From Porphyra umbilicalis (lineage: Eukaryota > Rhodophyta > Bangiophyceae > Bangiales > Bangiaceae): 64,000 nt of DNA. How positions within the stretch are numbered: the first letter of the stretch is position 1; the number at the start of each line of letters is the position of its first letter. Below, piece after piece: positions 11,006-22,156 of this stretch. The stretch lies in contig KV919100.1 of NCBI GenBank assembly GCA_002049455.2, positions 1 through 64,000 of the forward strand, written 5' to 3'. The notes under the pieces were generated by a model. It did no database searches, had not been told where the DNA came from, and saw only the letters and a list, made by a program, of their open reading frames with translations. The position numbers and the translations under genes are program-made.

Positions 11006-12322
11006 CTACAAGCGGCGCATCTGGAAGCGGTTGTTGTCGGCGCTCGGCTTGGACGTCAGCTCCGTGGCGACGACGCCCAATTTGGACAACTCCCACTCGA
11101 CGTCTGTGTAGTCAGACAGAGCAGGCAACAGGAAAGATAGCGGGACAACCGACCACCAGGGAACAGTAGGGAGCAGGTACGTGAAGGCCAGAGCGTTGTC
11201 AGCATGAGTTCAAGAAAATGCCGACAGTGCACACAGCAGGAGCACAATACGACCACAGCAGCAAAAGGCAACCAGAGAGGCGGCGACCACAGCCAGAAAA
11301 GTGACGAGACGAAGCAGACACGGCGAGACCAGCCCTGAGACCAAGTGTCAACAAGACGACAAAAGAACAAAGAGAAAAAACATGTGGGAGTGAGGCACGT
11401 ACCGTCGACAGACGCTTTGGCTCCCCCAAATGAGTCAAACTTGATGAACTGCTTGAGAACAGCTCCCCCGCGGTAAACGAGCAGCGTCGGGCACTGGCTG
11501 TCCGGGTAGTTTTTGAGCGCGTCCCCAGCCTTGCACTTGACAAACTTGACGAACACGTGCTTGGTCGACAGGGACTGCAGCAGTTGCTCCATTCGGCGAC
11601 ACTCGTCCGTTTGCACAAACTGCATGGTGCGGGAGGAGGAAGCGGGCGAGGAGCACATGCGTAGTAGTTCCAGGTCAGCAAACACAAGCCACAACAGCGG
11701 AAGGAACGATGCGAGAAACAAGCAAAAATGAAGGAAGAGAGACGTCAGTAGTCTACGCTTATTGCCCATGCCCCACGCCCAAGAAGCAGCAGCAAGGTAC
11801 ACTGGGAACGACACGCGCGACACATGCAATGCGCAAAGAGAGGCCGCAGGGCGCAGAAGAAAGCAGCTCTCCACCGGCGTCCAGCTTCCCACCTAGTGCT
11901 CTCGTCCCAGCAGCGGACACGAAAGGCCACGCCCCCGCAAAACGCACCAGAAACACAATGACCGGCACGTCATCCCCCGCGTTGGTCACCTCCGCCTTCC
12001 AATCCGTCGCGGAGATGAACGTCAGCCCCGGTCCGTACCGCCGGCGCCCCGACAGCTCCTTCATCTCGGCGAGGCGGGTGTCGCGGTACTGGCGCAGGAT
12101 GGCTTCCTCCTCCTCGTCGGCCTCCTCCAGGTCCACGTCCAGCTCGTCCACGTCCTTGTTGGCGTGCGGGTCGTACGTATCGACGCGGTCCTCCACCATG
12201 GCCTTGAGGGTGTCGGCCGCGAGCTCATCGGCCGACTTCTCGGGGGGGAGGATGCCTTTGGAGCGGAGGATGTCTTCCCACTCGGTGGTGCCCTGCTTGC
12301 CGCCCGTGCCCAGGGCCGCCAT
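11006..12322 (-). CDS. PLP2: Phosducin-like protein 2 (PDCL3/viral IAP-associated factor family)
   Basis: Three exons: 12322-11948, 11619-11403 and 11103-11006, total 229 residues, the usual family length. Introns of 328 and 299 bp start GTGCGT and GTACGT and end CAG; both junctions keep frame (phase 0 and phase 1). The N-terminus carries T-E-W-E-D-I-L-R-S-K-G-I-L-P, the family hallmark, followed by an acidic helix (residues about 60-85) and R-L-A-E-M-K. The rest is a thioredoxin-fold domain: E-V-T-N-A-G, V-P-V-I-V-F-L, F-V-K-F-V-K, C-P-T-L-L-V-Y, and F-G-G near residue 190 followed by V-E-W-E-L-S-K-L-G across the last splice. The redox Cys pair of true thioredoxins is absent, as expected. 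Known role in the family: cytosolic co-chaperone of the CCT/TRiC chaperonin in actin and tubulin folding. Recognition is strong. Confidence 0.9.
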
Positions 12323-12895
12323 GGTTGCGACGAAGGGAGTAAAGGCGCACGTCCGAGCAGTTGCTCTGGAAGCGGGAGGAAGGTGGGGAGGACAGAGTTG
12401 AGGCCGACAACAGAAAGTGTCACGCGCAGGTGGTGGATGAAGCACGAAGAAGTGAGCGCGTCTGGGTCAACGGGCACCGCTGCACGGTCAAGACAAAGTC
12501 GCTTTCACCAACAGCCACACATGTCCGAATGCTGACAATGCGCCCTGGGCTATGGCCCATCATGATTGGTTGAACAGTACACTGTAAAGTGTCAGCGAGC
12601 AAGCCGCAGTCACATGTTTGCAATGAATAAAAAGGGGACAAGTGCTCCACACGAAGGTAGCCGCGCGCTGCAGAGCATGGTCCATCTCGGCGCCATGCTG
12701 CCTGTACAATTAGTGCAGGGTTGTACCTCAACCCCCCCGCAGCTCACAGAAGTCCCTGCCGCATCGCGTCAAAAACGAGACGTAAACATAGCGCCGACCG
12801 CCCCGTCGGGCGCGCTCGCCCCCACAGGTCCCGTCCCACCCGCCCGCCGGCCCGTGGCCGCAAAAAAGAAGGAGGCACAACAACCCCTACGCCCC
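12323..12895. other. Intergenic DNA between two same-strand genes
   Basis: Sits upstream of the phosducin-like gene and downstream of NUS1. A more mixed-composition segment (12480-12720) includes AATAAAAAG on the + strand. No gene is supported. It probably contains the phosducin-like promoter and the NUS1 3' end. Confidence 0.5.
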
Positions 12896-13386
12896 CTACT
12901 TGCCAAGCCTCCGCGACGCCCCCCGCGCCGCAGCCACCGCGGCGGCCACGCCGTCGACGCCGAGCGCCGCCACCCCCCGGCGCCCGCCGCCGCGCCACCA
13001 CGGGCGCCGCGGGGGCTCCCACAGCAGCGCCAGCCGCAGCTGCCACGGGGGGAACCCACACAGCCGCGAGCCCGCCCCGAGGATGACCACGTCGGGCTCG
13101 CCGCCGGGGAGCAACCACGGCGTGACGCCGCCGCCGCCGCCGCCGCGTCCGCCGCCGCGGTCGAGCCACGCCAGCACCGCCGCCGGCGTTAGGGGGCGTG
13201 CGACACCGTCGGCCGAGCGGGCGGCGGGGGGGGTGGCGGCCAGCGCGCGGGCGGCGGCGGCAATGCCGTCGCGCCCGTCGACGCCCACGACGAGCGTGAC
13301 GGGCAGGCGGTCGTCGGGGGGGCGACGACGCGCCGGTGCGGTGGCGGCGGCGGGCGCACCCGCCGTCCTGCCGTCCCCACTGTCGC

Positions 13387-13418
<32 letters not shown>

Positions 13419-14059
13419 TCGCCACCGTCGCCACCGTCACCGTCGCCGCCGTAACCGCCGTCGCTGCTGTCGCCGCTGTCGCCACCGTCGCAGCCCGAGT
13501 CGTCGGCAGCGTCGACGACCATTGGGAAAGCGCCGGCGGCTGCCGTGCGGCCGGCGGTCGGCGTGCCGCCCGGGCGCCCCCACCCGCCGACGCGCACTCG
13601 CCGGCGGACGGCGGGGGACAGGCGGCACCGCACCGCCGCAACGGCAGCCGCCACGCCGCCGCCGTCGTGGCCGACGGCACCCGTCGATGCGAGCCCCCCC
13701 GACCGGTCGTGGATGGACAGGGCGCGGACGACGCCAGACGCGAGCGCGTCGGTGACCAGGGCGGCCACGTCGGCGGGCGTTGTTGCCGGCGGGAGCACCA
13801 CCCCAACATGCGCGGGCGGGGCGGGGGGTGGGGGGGTGGCCCGCGCGAGGCCCCCCTTCATCGGCCGCCCATCCACGGCCGCCGTCAGGATAGAAACAGC
13901 AGTGGCGGTGGCGGCGGAAGAGACGGCGGCGGCGGCGGTGCGTGCCGCATCGGTCGCGCCGGTCACCGCCACCCACAGGCGGAGGAGGGCGTAGACGACG
14001 GCCAAGCCGGCGGAACGTAGTAGGGGGGGGAGGGACCGCGGCGGTCGTGGTGCTGCCAT
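12896..14059 (-). CDS. NUS1: NUS1 / NgBR, non-catalytic subunit of dehydrodolichyl diphosphate synthase
   Basis: A single uninterrupted frame of 387 residues starts at the ATG at 14059. Residues about 8-33 form one hydrophobic N-terminal membrane segment, as in NUS1. The cis-prenyltransferase-like fold follows: P-A-H-V-G-V-V-L-P, D-V-A-A-L-V-T-D-A, and R-A-L-S-I-H-D-R-S-G (compare the S-x-Y-D-x-x-G block). The C-terminal third has E-P-D-V-V-I-L-G and G-F-P-P-W-Q-L-R-L, and the protein ends R-L-G-K, the conserved RxG tail that completes the active site of the partner catalytic subunit. Odd features are a Gly-Asp-Ser tandem insert (residues about 200-240, from 9-bp repeats at 13380-13440) and Pro/Ala-rich linkers that make it longer than the human protein (293). 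Role: polyprenyl chain synthesis for dolichol and N-glycosylation at the ER. Confidence 0.9.
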
Positions 14060-14556
14060 GGTGGGGGGTCGGCAGGGGAGAGGGGGGTGGTGGGTCGGAA
14101 CGGGCGATGGACGACGCGGGGCACGCAGAGGACGCGGACGGAGGTCGACTGCAGGAGGCCCGCAGCCGACCGCAACGGGGGTAGAGCCAATGTAGATGGA
14201 GATAGATACGCACCACGTTCCAAACGCGGGGCAAAGGGGCAGAAGCAGCGACGGGTGCCCACAACAACAGCGCCGGCGATGGCGATGGCGCCAATGGCAG
14301 CCGATGCGGCGCCGGTCGGTCACATCGGCGGAGTGGTGGAGCAGCGGGGCTGGCGCCTGACAGCGTCGCCCAGTGGATCAGGCTGTGGGGGCTACTTGCG
14401 TGGGACAGCAAGAAGACGGCCAAGAAACGCCGCTGCCACGCGAGAGGGTGCCGACGCGCACGTGTGTCCGTCTCTGCGGGGGCCCCACACGCCCGCGGCG
14501 GTGCGTGCGGCGGCCCGCCGCGGACGCCCCCCGTCCCTTCCCTTCCTTGGTCGGCA
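14060..14556. promoter_or_regulatory. Shared upstream region of divergent NUS1 and LCMT1
   Basis: This 497-bp interval lies between the start codons of NUS1 (-) and LCMT1 (+), so it must hold both promoters. By eye there is no clear TATA box; the interval has a GATGGCGATGGCGCCAATGG-type patch near 14280-14300. Assignment as a bidirectional promoter is by position only. Confidence 0.4.
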
Positions 14557-16795
14557 ATGGCGTCGCCTCCGCCACCCCTACGGGGTGCCCCCCCCCCCTT
14601 TGGTTCGCCGCCTCCGTCGCCACCCGGTGGGGGGCGGGCCCCGCAGGCGTTGCGGCGGCTCGGCGCCCCAGACGGGCCCCCGCCGCCGACGGACGCGGCG
14701 GTGATGAGGACCAACGACGATGCGGCAGCGTCCAAGGCATCAGCTATGGCCATGTACGTGAACGGAAGGCGTTTTTTTTTTATGCGGTTGGGCGTGCGTG
14801 AAAGCAACGTGGCAGGCGGTGGCAGCGTGCGCATCGAGCAGACGCGCTGGCGGCAAGAGCCACCCTGCACGGCCGCAGCAGCTCGTCTGACCACACCCCC
14901 TCTTCCGCCTGGCTCTGTGTCTCGCCCACTGCTGTGGCGCTGGCCTGATTGCTTGTCTTTGGTGCCTGCCCTGTTCCCCGCCCGCCCCCCCGCTGTCGTC
15001 ACGCCGCAGGGGTTACCTCGACGACCCGTACCTCGCGCCCTTTGTCGACGCCCCTCACCCCCCGGCCGGCGACGCGCTGAGCAGCGCCCCCCCCCCGCCC
15101 CCCGCCGCGCGCCGCTCATCAACCGGGGCACCGCCACCCGCGTGGCCGCCGTCGACGCGGCGCTCGACGCCTTCTTCGCCGCCGCCGCTGCCGCCACCGC
15201 CGCCGCCGCCGCCGCCGCGCCGACCGGCGCCCCCCCCCGCCACAGGTGCTGTCGCTCGGCGCCGGGTTTGACACCCGCCCCGCGTGCCACGCGCCGGCGG
15301 GGGTGGTGTACGTGGAAGTCGACTTTCCCGCCGTCGCGGCGGCCAAGTGGCGCCGGCTGGGGGCGGGGGGCGCCGCCGCCGGCGGGTTGGCGCCGCCGCC
15401 GACCGCCGCCCGCGCGGCGTTGCCCGCGCACCTGTCCCCCGTGCCGTGTGCCGACGGGGAATTCCACGTGGCCGGCACGTATGGGGGTGGGGCGGGTGCG
15501 TCCGCGGCGGCGGCGGCGGGGGGGGCGCCGGCCGCGGCGCCTACGCGCTGCTCGGTGGGGACTTGCGCGACGCGGGGCGGCTGGTGGCGCGCCTGAGCGC
15601 CAACGGCGGTGGGGGTGTCGGGTGGGATTGGGCGGCGCCGACGCTGCTCCTCGCGGAGCTGGTGCTCGTGTACATGGAGCCGGGGGAGAGCGGTGCGCTG
15701 CTGGCGGCGGTGGCGGCGGCGGCGACCGGGTGCTTGGCGGTCGTCGACTTTGAGCAGGTGCGCGTCGGCGGCGGGCGGGGGGGGGTGAGGCGACGCCGCG
15801 GCGTGCGTGCGGTCCGTGCGTGCGCAGAGGGGTGGGTGGGCGTGGCAGACGCCTCCGCACCTTGAGTGTGCGCGCGAGTGTGAGTGTGGGGTGACCGCCG
15901 CAGGGCTCCTTTTACTCACCTCCTGTGTGACCGCTCTTGTCGGACGTGCGCGCCGTGTCCCTGCTTGTTTTTTGCTTGACCGCCCCGGCGCCTGCGCCCG
16001 GACCTGCACGTTTTGTCTGCTCGCAGATTCGGCCCAACGACCCCTTTGGCAGGCAGATGGTCACCAACATTGCGCACCGGGGGTGCCCGCTGCGCGGCGT
16101 GACGGCCGTTCCCGACTTGCCCGCGCAAGTGCGGCGGTTCCGGCGCGCCGGCTGGGCTGCCGTCGCCGCCGTCGACGTGCGCACTTTTTACTACAGGTAT
16201 GGGCGGGCGGGGGGTCGATGTGGGCGGCGGATGTGGGTCCCTCACCGTTTTGCAGCGCGGTTGCACGCAACCGTAGGAGCAGTGCACCGCACCGTGTGGC
16301 CTGCTGCTCACACCCACCCACGTGTTCCTCGCCGTCCCCGTGCGCCTGCGACCACCCCCTTGCGGGTCACGCTTGTCCAGGTATTTGCCACTCGCACGGC
16401 GGCGGCATATTGAGAGCCGGGAGCTCCTCGACGAGGTTGAGGAGTGGCACCTGCTGCTCGAACACTACGCGCTGGTGTGGGGGGCGCGGGACCCGGTGTG
16501 CGCGGGTGGCGACGGCGGCAGCGCTGGGGGTGACGCGGACGTTGTTGTCCCCGGCGGCCCCGCCGACGCCGACGACCCGTCCGTGCGTTCCGTGGCGGCC
16601 GGGCAGGTCGACTCGCCGTTTGTCCGTGGCTTTCTCCCCAAGCCCGTGCGCAGCGGGGCGGGCACGCCGGGCGCGCCGGGGTCCCCCCGCCGAGGCCGGC
16701 CGGGGGGGTTGTCCCCGGGCGGCCGCCGCCCGCTGGGCCGGTGGGGGGGCGTGGATGACCTGTTTCCGGGCGCCCATGTGGCTGGCGCCGAGTGA
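14557..16795 (+). CDS. LCMT1: Leucine carboxyl methyltransferase (PP2A C-terminal methylase)
   Basis: Four exons: 14557-14753, 15010-15757, 16027-16196 and 16381-16795. Introns of 256, 269 and 184 bp start GTACGT, GTGCGC and GTATGG and end CAG; junction phases match. The order of family motifs is clear: V-M-R-T-N-D-D-A-A-A-S-K, M-G-Y-L-D-D-P-Y across splice 1, L-I-N-R-G-T-A-T-R, V-L-S-L-G-A-G-F-D-T-R (SAM-binding), V-E-V-D-F-P, L-L-L-A-E-L-V-L-V-Y-M-E-P, V-D-F-E-Q, N-D-P-F-G-R-Q-M-V-T-N, and R-E-L-L-D-E-V-E-E-W near the end. Within exon 2 the frame changes three times, each at a C or G run (about 15085-15105, 15231-15240, 15518-15526), which suggests homopolymer miscounts. About 510 residues, longer than human LCMT1 (334) because of Ala/Pro/Gly inserts. 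Role: methyl-esterifies the C-terminal Leu of the PP2A catalytic subunit, controlling B-subunit recruitment. Confidence 0.85.
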
Positions 16796-17243
16796 GGGCG
16801 TCGGCAGCGGCGCGCGGGGCGGCGCGCGGCGGTGACTACTACGAGCCGCCTTTGAGGGTCGATTCGGCAAGCTGCGTCCGCTCGTCCGCATGAGCCAGGT
16901 GCGTGGGGCGGCAAGGAGGTTGTCGCACGCGTGAGTACCAAACGCAAATGACGACGGGGAGAGGACAACCAGGGATAATAATGAGGAACATCACAGCTGA
17001 GCAAACGTCTCTGACGACCAAACGACAAGCAGAACAGAACCCCCCGCGTGTGTACGCCAGCGCGGCGCAAACGCCAGCTCGCCAGCACCACTGCCATGGA
17101 CGCGGCGGCGACACGCGCGTACACGCGCACAACCACAATCCCCCCACACGCCCGCACAATGACCGCGCACCGGCGGGCGTGCGGTCCCCACATCATGCCC
17201 CCCCCCCCCTCCCCCCCCCCCCCCCCCCCCCCCACCGCGCCAC
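16796..17243. other. Intergenic DNA between convergent genes
   Basis: Mixed composition with a long C-rich run at 17199-17233 just before the stop codon of the minus-strand gene. No gene is supported. Both flanking genes end here. Confidence 0.5.
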
Positions 17244-18005
17244 CTACAAGTCTGGAATCTGAATCACCGGGCTCTCCGTCCCAAACAGCTGCGACGCCAG
17301 CACGAGCCCGAGCACCGCCAACACCGCAATCCCAATCCAGTTGTTGGCGTACGGGCTAACAACCTCCTTCTTGAGCTTCTCCTTGAGCTCCTCATCCACC
17401 CCCGTCACGCCCGCCGCCCGCGCTTCCGCCGACCGCCGGGCCTCCGCGCGGCGCGCGTCGGCCTTGGCCGCGTCCGCCACGTCCACCCAATAATTCTTCC
17501 CCGACTTGGACGCCTCCCGCCCCGCGCCCGCGCCGACGAGCGGCACCGACTCGAGGGCCTCCCAGTCAATGGGCGGCCCCGCCTCGGCGTCGGTCGGCGA
17601 CGCCCCGCCCGACCGCCGCCGCCGCCGGCCGAGGGGCTTGACGGGCGCGTTGCGCCGCTTTTGGGATTCGGTGCGCACGCCCGACGCGTCGGGGGGGGCG
17701 TTGAGGCCCGACGTGGGGGCGCGGGGGGGGGGGGGCGCACCGGCGCCGCGCTGGGGGGGGGGGGGGGGACGGCGGGGGGGACGCCTCCCCCGCCGACGCT
17801 GACGGCGTGGCAGGGCGGGGGGGGGGGGGACCGCCGCCGCCGCCGCCGCCGCCGCCTCGTCCTTGTCGGCGGCCATGCGCACCCGCGGGGCGGGGGCGAC
17901 GGACGCGGGGCCGGTGGCGCCGCGACGGGGGAGGCCGCGGCACGTGGGCGCCGCAGGGGACGCCAGCCGCCATGGCGGCGACACGCAAAAGGCGAGCGAC
18001 GCCAT
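17244..18005 (-). CDS. Predicted plastid-targeted single-pass membrane protein, unknown function
   Basis: One frame of 253 residues starts at the ATG at 18005. The N-terminus (about 40 residues, rich in Ala, Pro, Ser and Arg, with almost no acidic residues) looks like a plastid transit peptide. A disordered Pro/Arg/Ala middle follows. The C-terminal third reads as conserved sequence: P-I-D-W-E-A-L-E-S-V-P-L, N-Y-W-V-D-V-A-D-A-A-K-A-D, a charged helix ending E-E-L-K-E-K-L-K-K-E-V, S-P-Y-A-N-N-W-I-G, then one hydrophobic segment of about 18 residues and the end V-I-Q-I-P-D-L. This layout suggests a thylakoid or envelope anchored protein. I do not recognise the family. A G-run-rich tract at 17720-17830 lies inside the middle region, so its exact length is uncertain. 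Confidence 0.65.
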   Translation of the reverse strand: MASLAFCVSPPWRLASPAAPTCRGLPRRGATGPASVAPAPRVRMAADKDEAAAAAAAAVPPPPALPRRQRRRGRRPPRRPPPPPQRGAGAPPPPRAPTSGLNAPPDASGVRTESQKRRNAPVKPLGRRRRRSGGASPTDAEAGPPIDWEALESVPLVGAGAGREASKSGKNYWVDVADAAKADARRAEARRSAEARAAGVTGVDEELKEKLKKEVVSPYANNWIGIAVLAVLGLVLASQLFGTESPVIQIPDL

Positions 18006-21000
18006 CGTTGGGTGGGGGGGGGGAGGGGGGGAGGGGGGGGAGGGACGGCAAGCGCAGAGGGGTGACGACGATGGGGAGGGACGGCAAGCGCAGAGGTATG
18101 ACGACGATGGGGTGGTGGCGGTGGCGACGGCGGTCGTGTGTCGGAAACGAGTCTGGGGGAGAGGCGACGGCCGAGCCGTCGTCGGCTAAGTGGGGCGGCG
18201 GCCGCGGACGCCCGCGAGTGGGGACAAGCAGCACGTCGCTCCGCGCCCGCCCCGTCCCGCCACCGTGTGGTTTGCAATGCTCGATGCCGGGGCACGCCAT
18301 GCGCGCCGCGCGGGGGTTTTGCAGCCGACCGACGCGCCACGGCGGCGGTCGGGCGGCGCCGAGATGGGGACGTGTGGCTGTCTGAGGGCGTTGGCTTGAT
18401 CCGCACGGCCCCGAGATGGCCCCATCACCCGCGGGTGATTGCACCGTCCCGCGCGCGCCCGTCACCCCAATTCCCGTGGCGGCCGGGCTGACACGCTGCC
18501 GCCGCCCGCCGGCGGCGCCGCCGCCCCCGCGGCGGCGGCGCGGCGGGCACTGGCCATGGCCGCGCGGGGACGCGCCAGACGCGGCGGCGGCGGCCGGGGG
18601 GCTGGTCGACGCGGCGGGTGCGGGGGGGGAACGTGGACGGCGAGGCGCGGGCGCCGCGCCGTCGGCGCGGGGGCGCGACGACGCGGTCGCGCCGCCGCGC
18701 GCCCGCTGGGCCGTCGCCCGCCGGGCGCCGGGTGGCGCGTGCAGCGGCGGCGGCGGCGGCGGCGGCGCGGGGAGGGGGCGGTCGGCCGAGGCGCCGGCGC
18801 CGGGTGGGGGGGGTGGACCGCCGCGCATGCGGCGGCACCGGCGGTGGGTGTCGCCGCCTGCGGCGCCGCTGCAGCCGCCGCCGAAGGAGTGCACGCACGC
18901 GCCGGGGGGGGGGGGTCTGGGGGGTGTCGCCCACCGCCGCGCGGCCCGGCAGGGGCGGTGGTGTACCCACGGGCCGCCCCCGCGCGGCGGCGCCGCGTGG
19001 ACGGACGGCGGCGACGCCGGGGGGCACGGCGCCCCGCGCGCGGGCGGGGGGGGGCGACCCCGACGGCCTCTCCACGGGGGCGGGCGTCGGCGCGCGCGCG
19101 CGCGCGCGCGCGCGTGCGTGCGGCCATTTTTGGGCGCGGCGGGGGGGCGCCTCTGGTGTGCCCCCGCGCCGCCCCCGTCGGTGCCCCTCTCTGGCGCACG
19201 CCGGACCGTGCACGCGTGTCGGGCCGCCACCGCGGCGGCGCCGTCGGGCGGGGCTTGCCGTCGTGGCCGTGCCCGCGGGCACCGGTGTCACCTCTGTCGG
19301 GGCGCGCCGCCGCGGGGACCGCCGCCACCCCGCGCTGCGGCACGACCGCGGCGGCGCTGCGGGGCTGGCGGGGGGGGGGGGAGGGTCCCCCCCTGCGCGC
19401 CGCGGGCGGGTGGCGCCGCCGCCGGGGGGGCGCGCGTGTCCCGACGGCGCCGCCGCTGCCGCCGCCGCGGCGGCGCCGCCGGCGGGGTGGCCACCGTTTG
19501 GGGGCCTGCCGCGGGTGGGCGACGCGGCGGCTGGCGGGGGTCACCCCCCGCCGGGCCCCGTGTCGACGTGCGTCGGCACGCACGTGGGTGGGTCTCGGTG
19601 CGGGCAAACGAAACACAATCAGTGCAGAGAGAAGGAGGTGGGCGACCAGCCGCGCCCACGCACCCAAGGGACACGATCCGGGAGGCGGTGCCAAGCACGA
19701 CCTCGGTCGGCGGCCTCGGTGGTCGACGGCACGGAGCGCTCGCGCATGGAAGACGGAAGAACCACCAGCGCACCGACGGGCGTTGGGTTCTCGCTGGACG
19801 TTGATCGCTTCAGGGACATCCGCTCGCGCCAATCTATTCCATCGATCGCCGTCTACATCTGCTGATTGCTGGTGTTGTTTTGTCAATGTGCCAACAAATG
19901 CGAGTACTGTATCGTCGACTGGCCAGCAAATGCGAGTAGTTTCATCCAACGGTCGCGACCAGCAGATTTCCCGCAGAAACGCCACCGTTGGCGCGCGTCA
20001 TGCCGCGGACACAATGTGGAAGTCTGACCACAGCCGCCAGTGGCGTCAAGGCGGGGTCGTGCCCCCGACTCGAAACAGCAACCGTGCGCCACTGGAACGG
20101 TGTTGCAGAGTGGTGCCGCGAGGCCCTTTGGAAGCCCGGTCCATCCAAACAGGTTCTCTGCAGTGTTCCTCTCCCACCATGAGCAATCACACATCGACAT
20201 TGTCTGACGAGCACCCACGTGGCCTCACTGCGCACCGCAAACTGCAGTTCGATAGGGGCGTCCCCCATCAGGGAGTTCCACGCCCATTGCTCAGAACGGG
20301 CCATCAGCGACGCACAAATCGCGCCTGCGCTGTCCTCATTGGGCGAATGGCACGCCTTGCAACAGCATACGGGGCTCTGTGCTCTGAGACAGGAGAAAAG
20401 CCCTGGCAGGAGAGGTGAAGTTGGACTGCAGCGGCGTGCACAGGGAAGGGAGCGCCCCGGTGGGTGAGGGACAGCCGCAACGGCCCGGCCGCGACGGCCA
20501 GATTTTTTCGCTGCGACCGAGGACTGCCTGGAGCTCATCTCGGTTGCACGTCCTGTGCCCCCGCATCCCCCACCAACGGACCGAGACCGCTTATCCTGGC
20601 CGCTGGTGTGGCTGGTGGCTGCTGTCAGGCGACACGTCGGCGCTTCGGCTCGTCGGCGGAAGCTAAACGTGCCACGCGTGGTCCGCAGAGGCAGGTCGGC
20701 TTGGTTCACGCCCCGTCTCGCGCACCTGCAGTCCCCCTCTCTCAACCGGGTTGAGTCAACCCCAGACACAGCGCAGGGTGCCACGGGGCGGGTGAACGAC
20801 CGCCTCGGGCTGTCGGCCAACGACGCGGCGTGCCACAAATCTGGCGGGTCGCACCTCCGCGCTTGCGCGGGGACCAGGGGGCGTCACCGTTCGCTCCAGA
20901 TGTGGCTCAGCCGGAGGGTTGGCGACGGGCGTGGCAGCGTAGCCGGCGTCACGTCAGCACGCCTTGCCCACCCACGGGCCTGCGACGGTTGGCCGCCGTG

Positions 21001-22156
21001 GCTCTGGGAGCCACCTCGCGGCTTAACCTGCCGAGGCCGTGCCACGCACAAGCTTAGGGTTGCAAAGAGGGTCGGGGAGCTGCTCGGCCAATGATAGCGC
21101 TGGGCACTGCGCTATACGGCAAGTTCTAAGGCACAACGGGGGCTACAAAAGCTGTGTGGGAGCGCTGTGTGAGCGCCCGCAGGCGCTAGTATGTAGTCAG
21201 CGCGCCCGGGACCCCAGGATACGGGCACCACTGGAAACCCCACCCAGGCGAGGGGGTCTGCGTGCCGTCTGTGCGCAGCCCACTCCGGTTCCGCCGCCGC
21301 AGCCCTGCCACGGGGCACCGCCCGACGCACCCGAAACGGCGGCATGGGCGGCGGCGTTGCCGCCGCGGCCGCCGGCGCCCGCGCGTGCGCGCAGAGTGCA
21401 CGCCGCTGGCTCGAGCGGCGACGCGCCCACCCCGGGCGACGGCGGCCCGCGGGTGACGCGCGCTGGGCGCGGTGGCACACCCCGCCGCGGGAGGCGGCTG
21501 TGGTGGGTGAGGCGGGTCGACCCGCTGTGCACGGCTGCTGTGGCGTGGGGCGGCACACAGGGGGTGGACTCGTGGGGCGGTTTTCGGCTGTGCGAGGGCG
21601 CGCGCCCTGCGTCCCACCCCGTCGGTGCCGCTCGCGGGGCGCGTCTCGTGAACCTTTGTGTGTCACGAGTGCATCACGGCTGGTGTCAACCGCCGCTTGT
21701 TGACCCCCACGCCGTGCGGGCGGTGGAGGTGGGCGCTGCGTCCACGCCAGCGCGTGGCCGTTGATTTTTCATCCGTGCCGTCTGCGCCGACCCCGCAAAG
21801 GAGGATCCCCCCTTGCACGTTGTTGGCTCGGCGACGTCAAGGCTCCCGCCTTTCTTGGGGAGCAGGCGTCGGTGGACGCGGCCCGTACCCCCGCCGCGTG
21901 GGCGGATCGCGGCGTGCGGGGGCGTCGGCCCGTTGAGACCCGCGCCGAGGCGCGGCCGCGACGGCGCGCGCCGCGTGGTCGCCGGCGACGGTCGTTCCAG
22001 CCGCCCCACCGGCGGCGGGAGGACACCCGCCGGCGGACACGCGGTAGCGTTGGGCGTACGTTCCGTCGCACGGTTTTCTCCCGCCGCCGTCCCGGCTGCG
22101 ACTATTTATTGGTGCCCGCTGCGCTCGTTAGAACAGGCGGCGGCGGCGGCGGGACG
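18006..22156. other. Long GC-rich gap, no gene assigned
   Basis: From 18.0 to 19.6 kb the DNA is so GC-rich that all six phases are open for hundreds of codons; no domain could be recognised in any. G-rich tracts at 18008-18050 have quadruplex-like spacing. From 19.6 to 22.1 kb the composition is mixed and frames are shorter. A hidden gene in 18.4-19.6 kb cannot be excluded. The end near 22100 (CTATTTATTGG) may be a TATA-like element for the CCCH gene. Confidence 0.4.
19089..19115. repeat. Alternating CG tract
   Basis: About 12-13 CG dinucleotides in a row, followed by GTGCGTGCGG. Alternating purine-pyrimidine runs of this length can adopt left-handed DNA and are prone to length change. Confidence 0.85.

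Noticed and set aside
12744-13192. Plus- and minus-strand open frames over the 3' end of NUS1
   Set aside because: Shadows of the GC-rich NUS1 coding sequence.
18416-20418. Very long overlapping open frames on both strands, up to about 660 codons
   Set aside because: Open in nearly all phases because of extreme GC; no recognisable motif in any, so none is reported as a gene.
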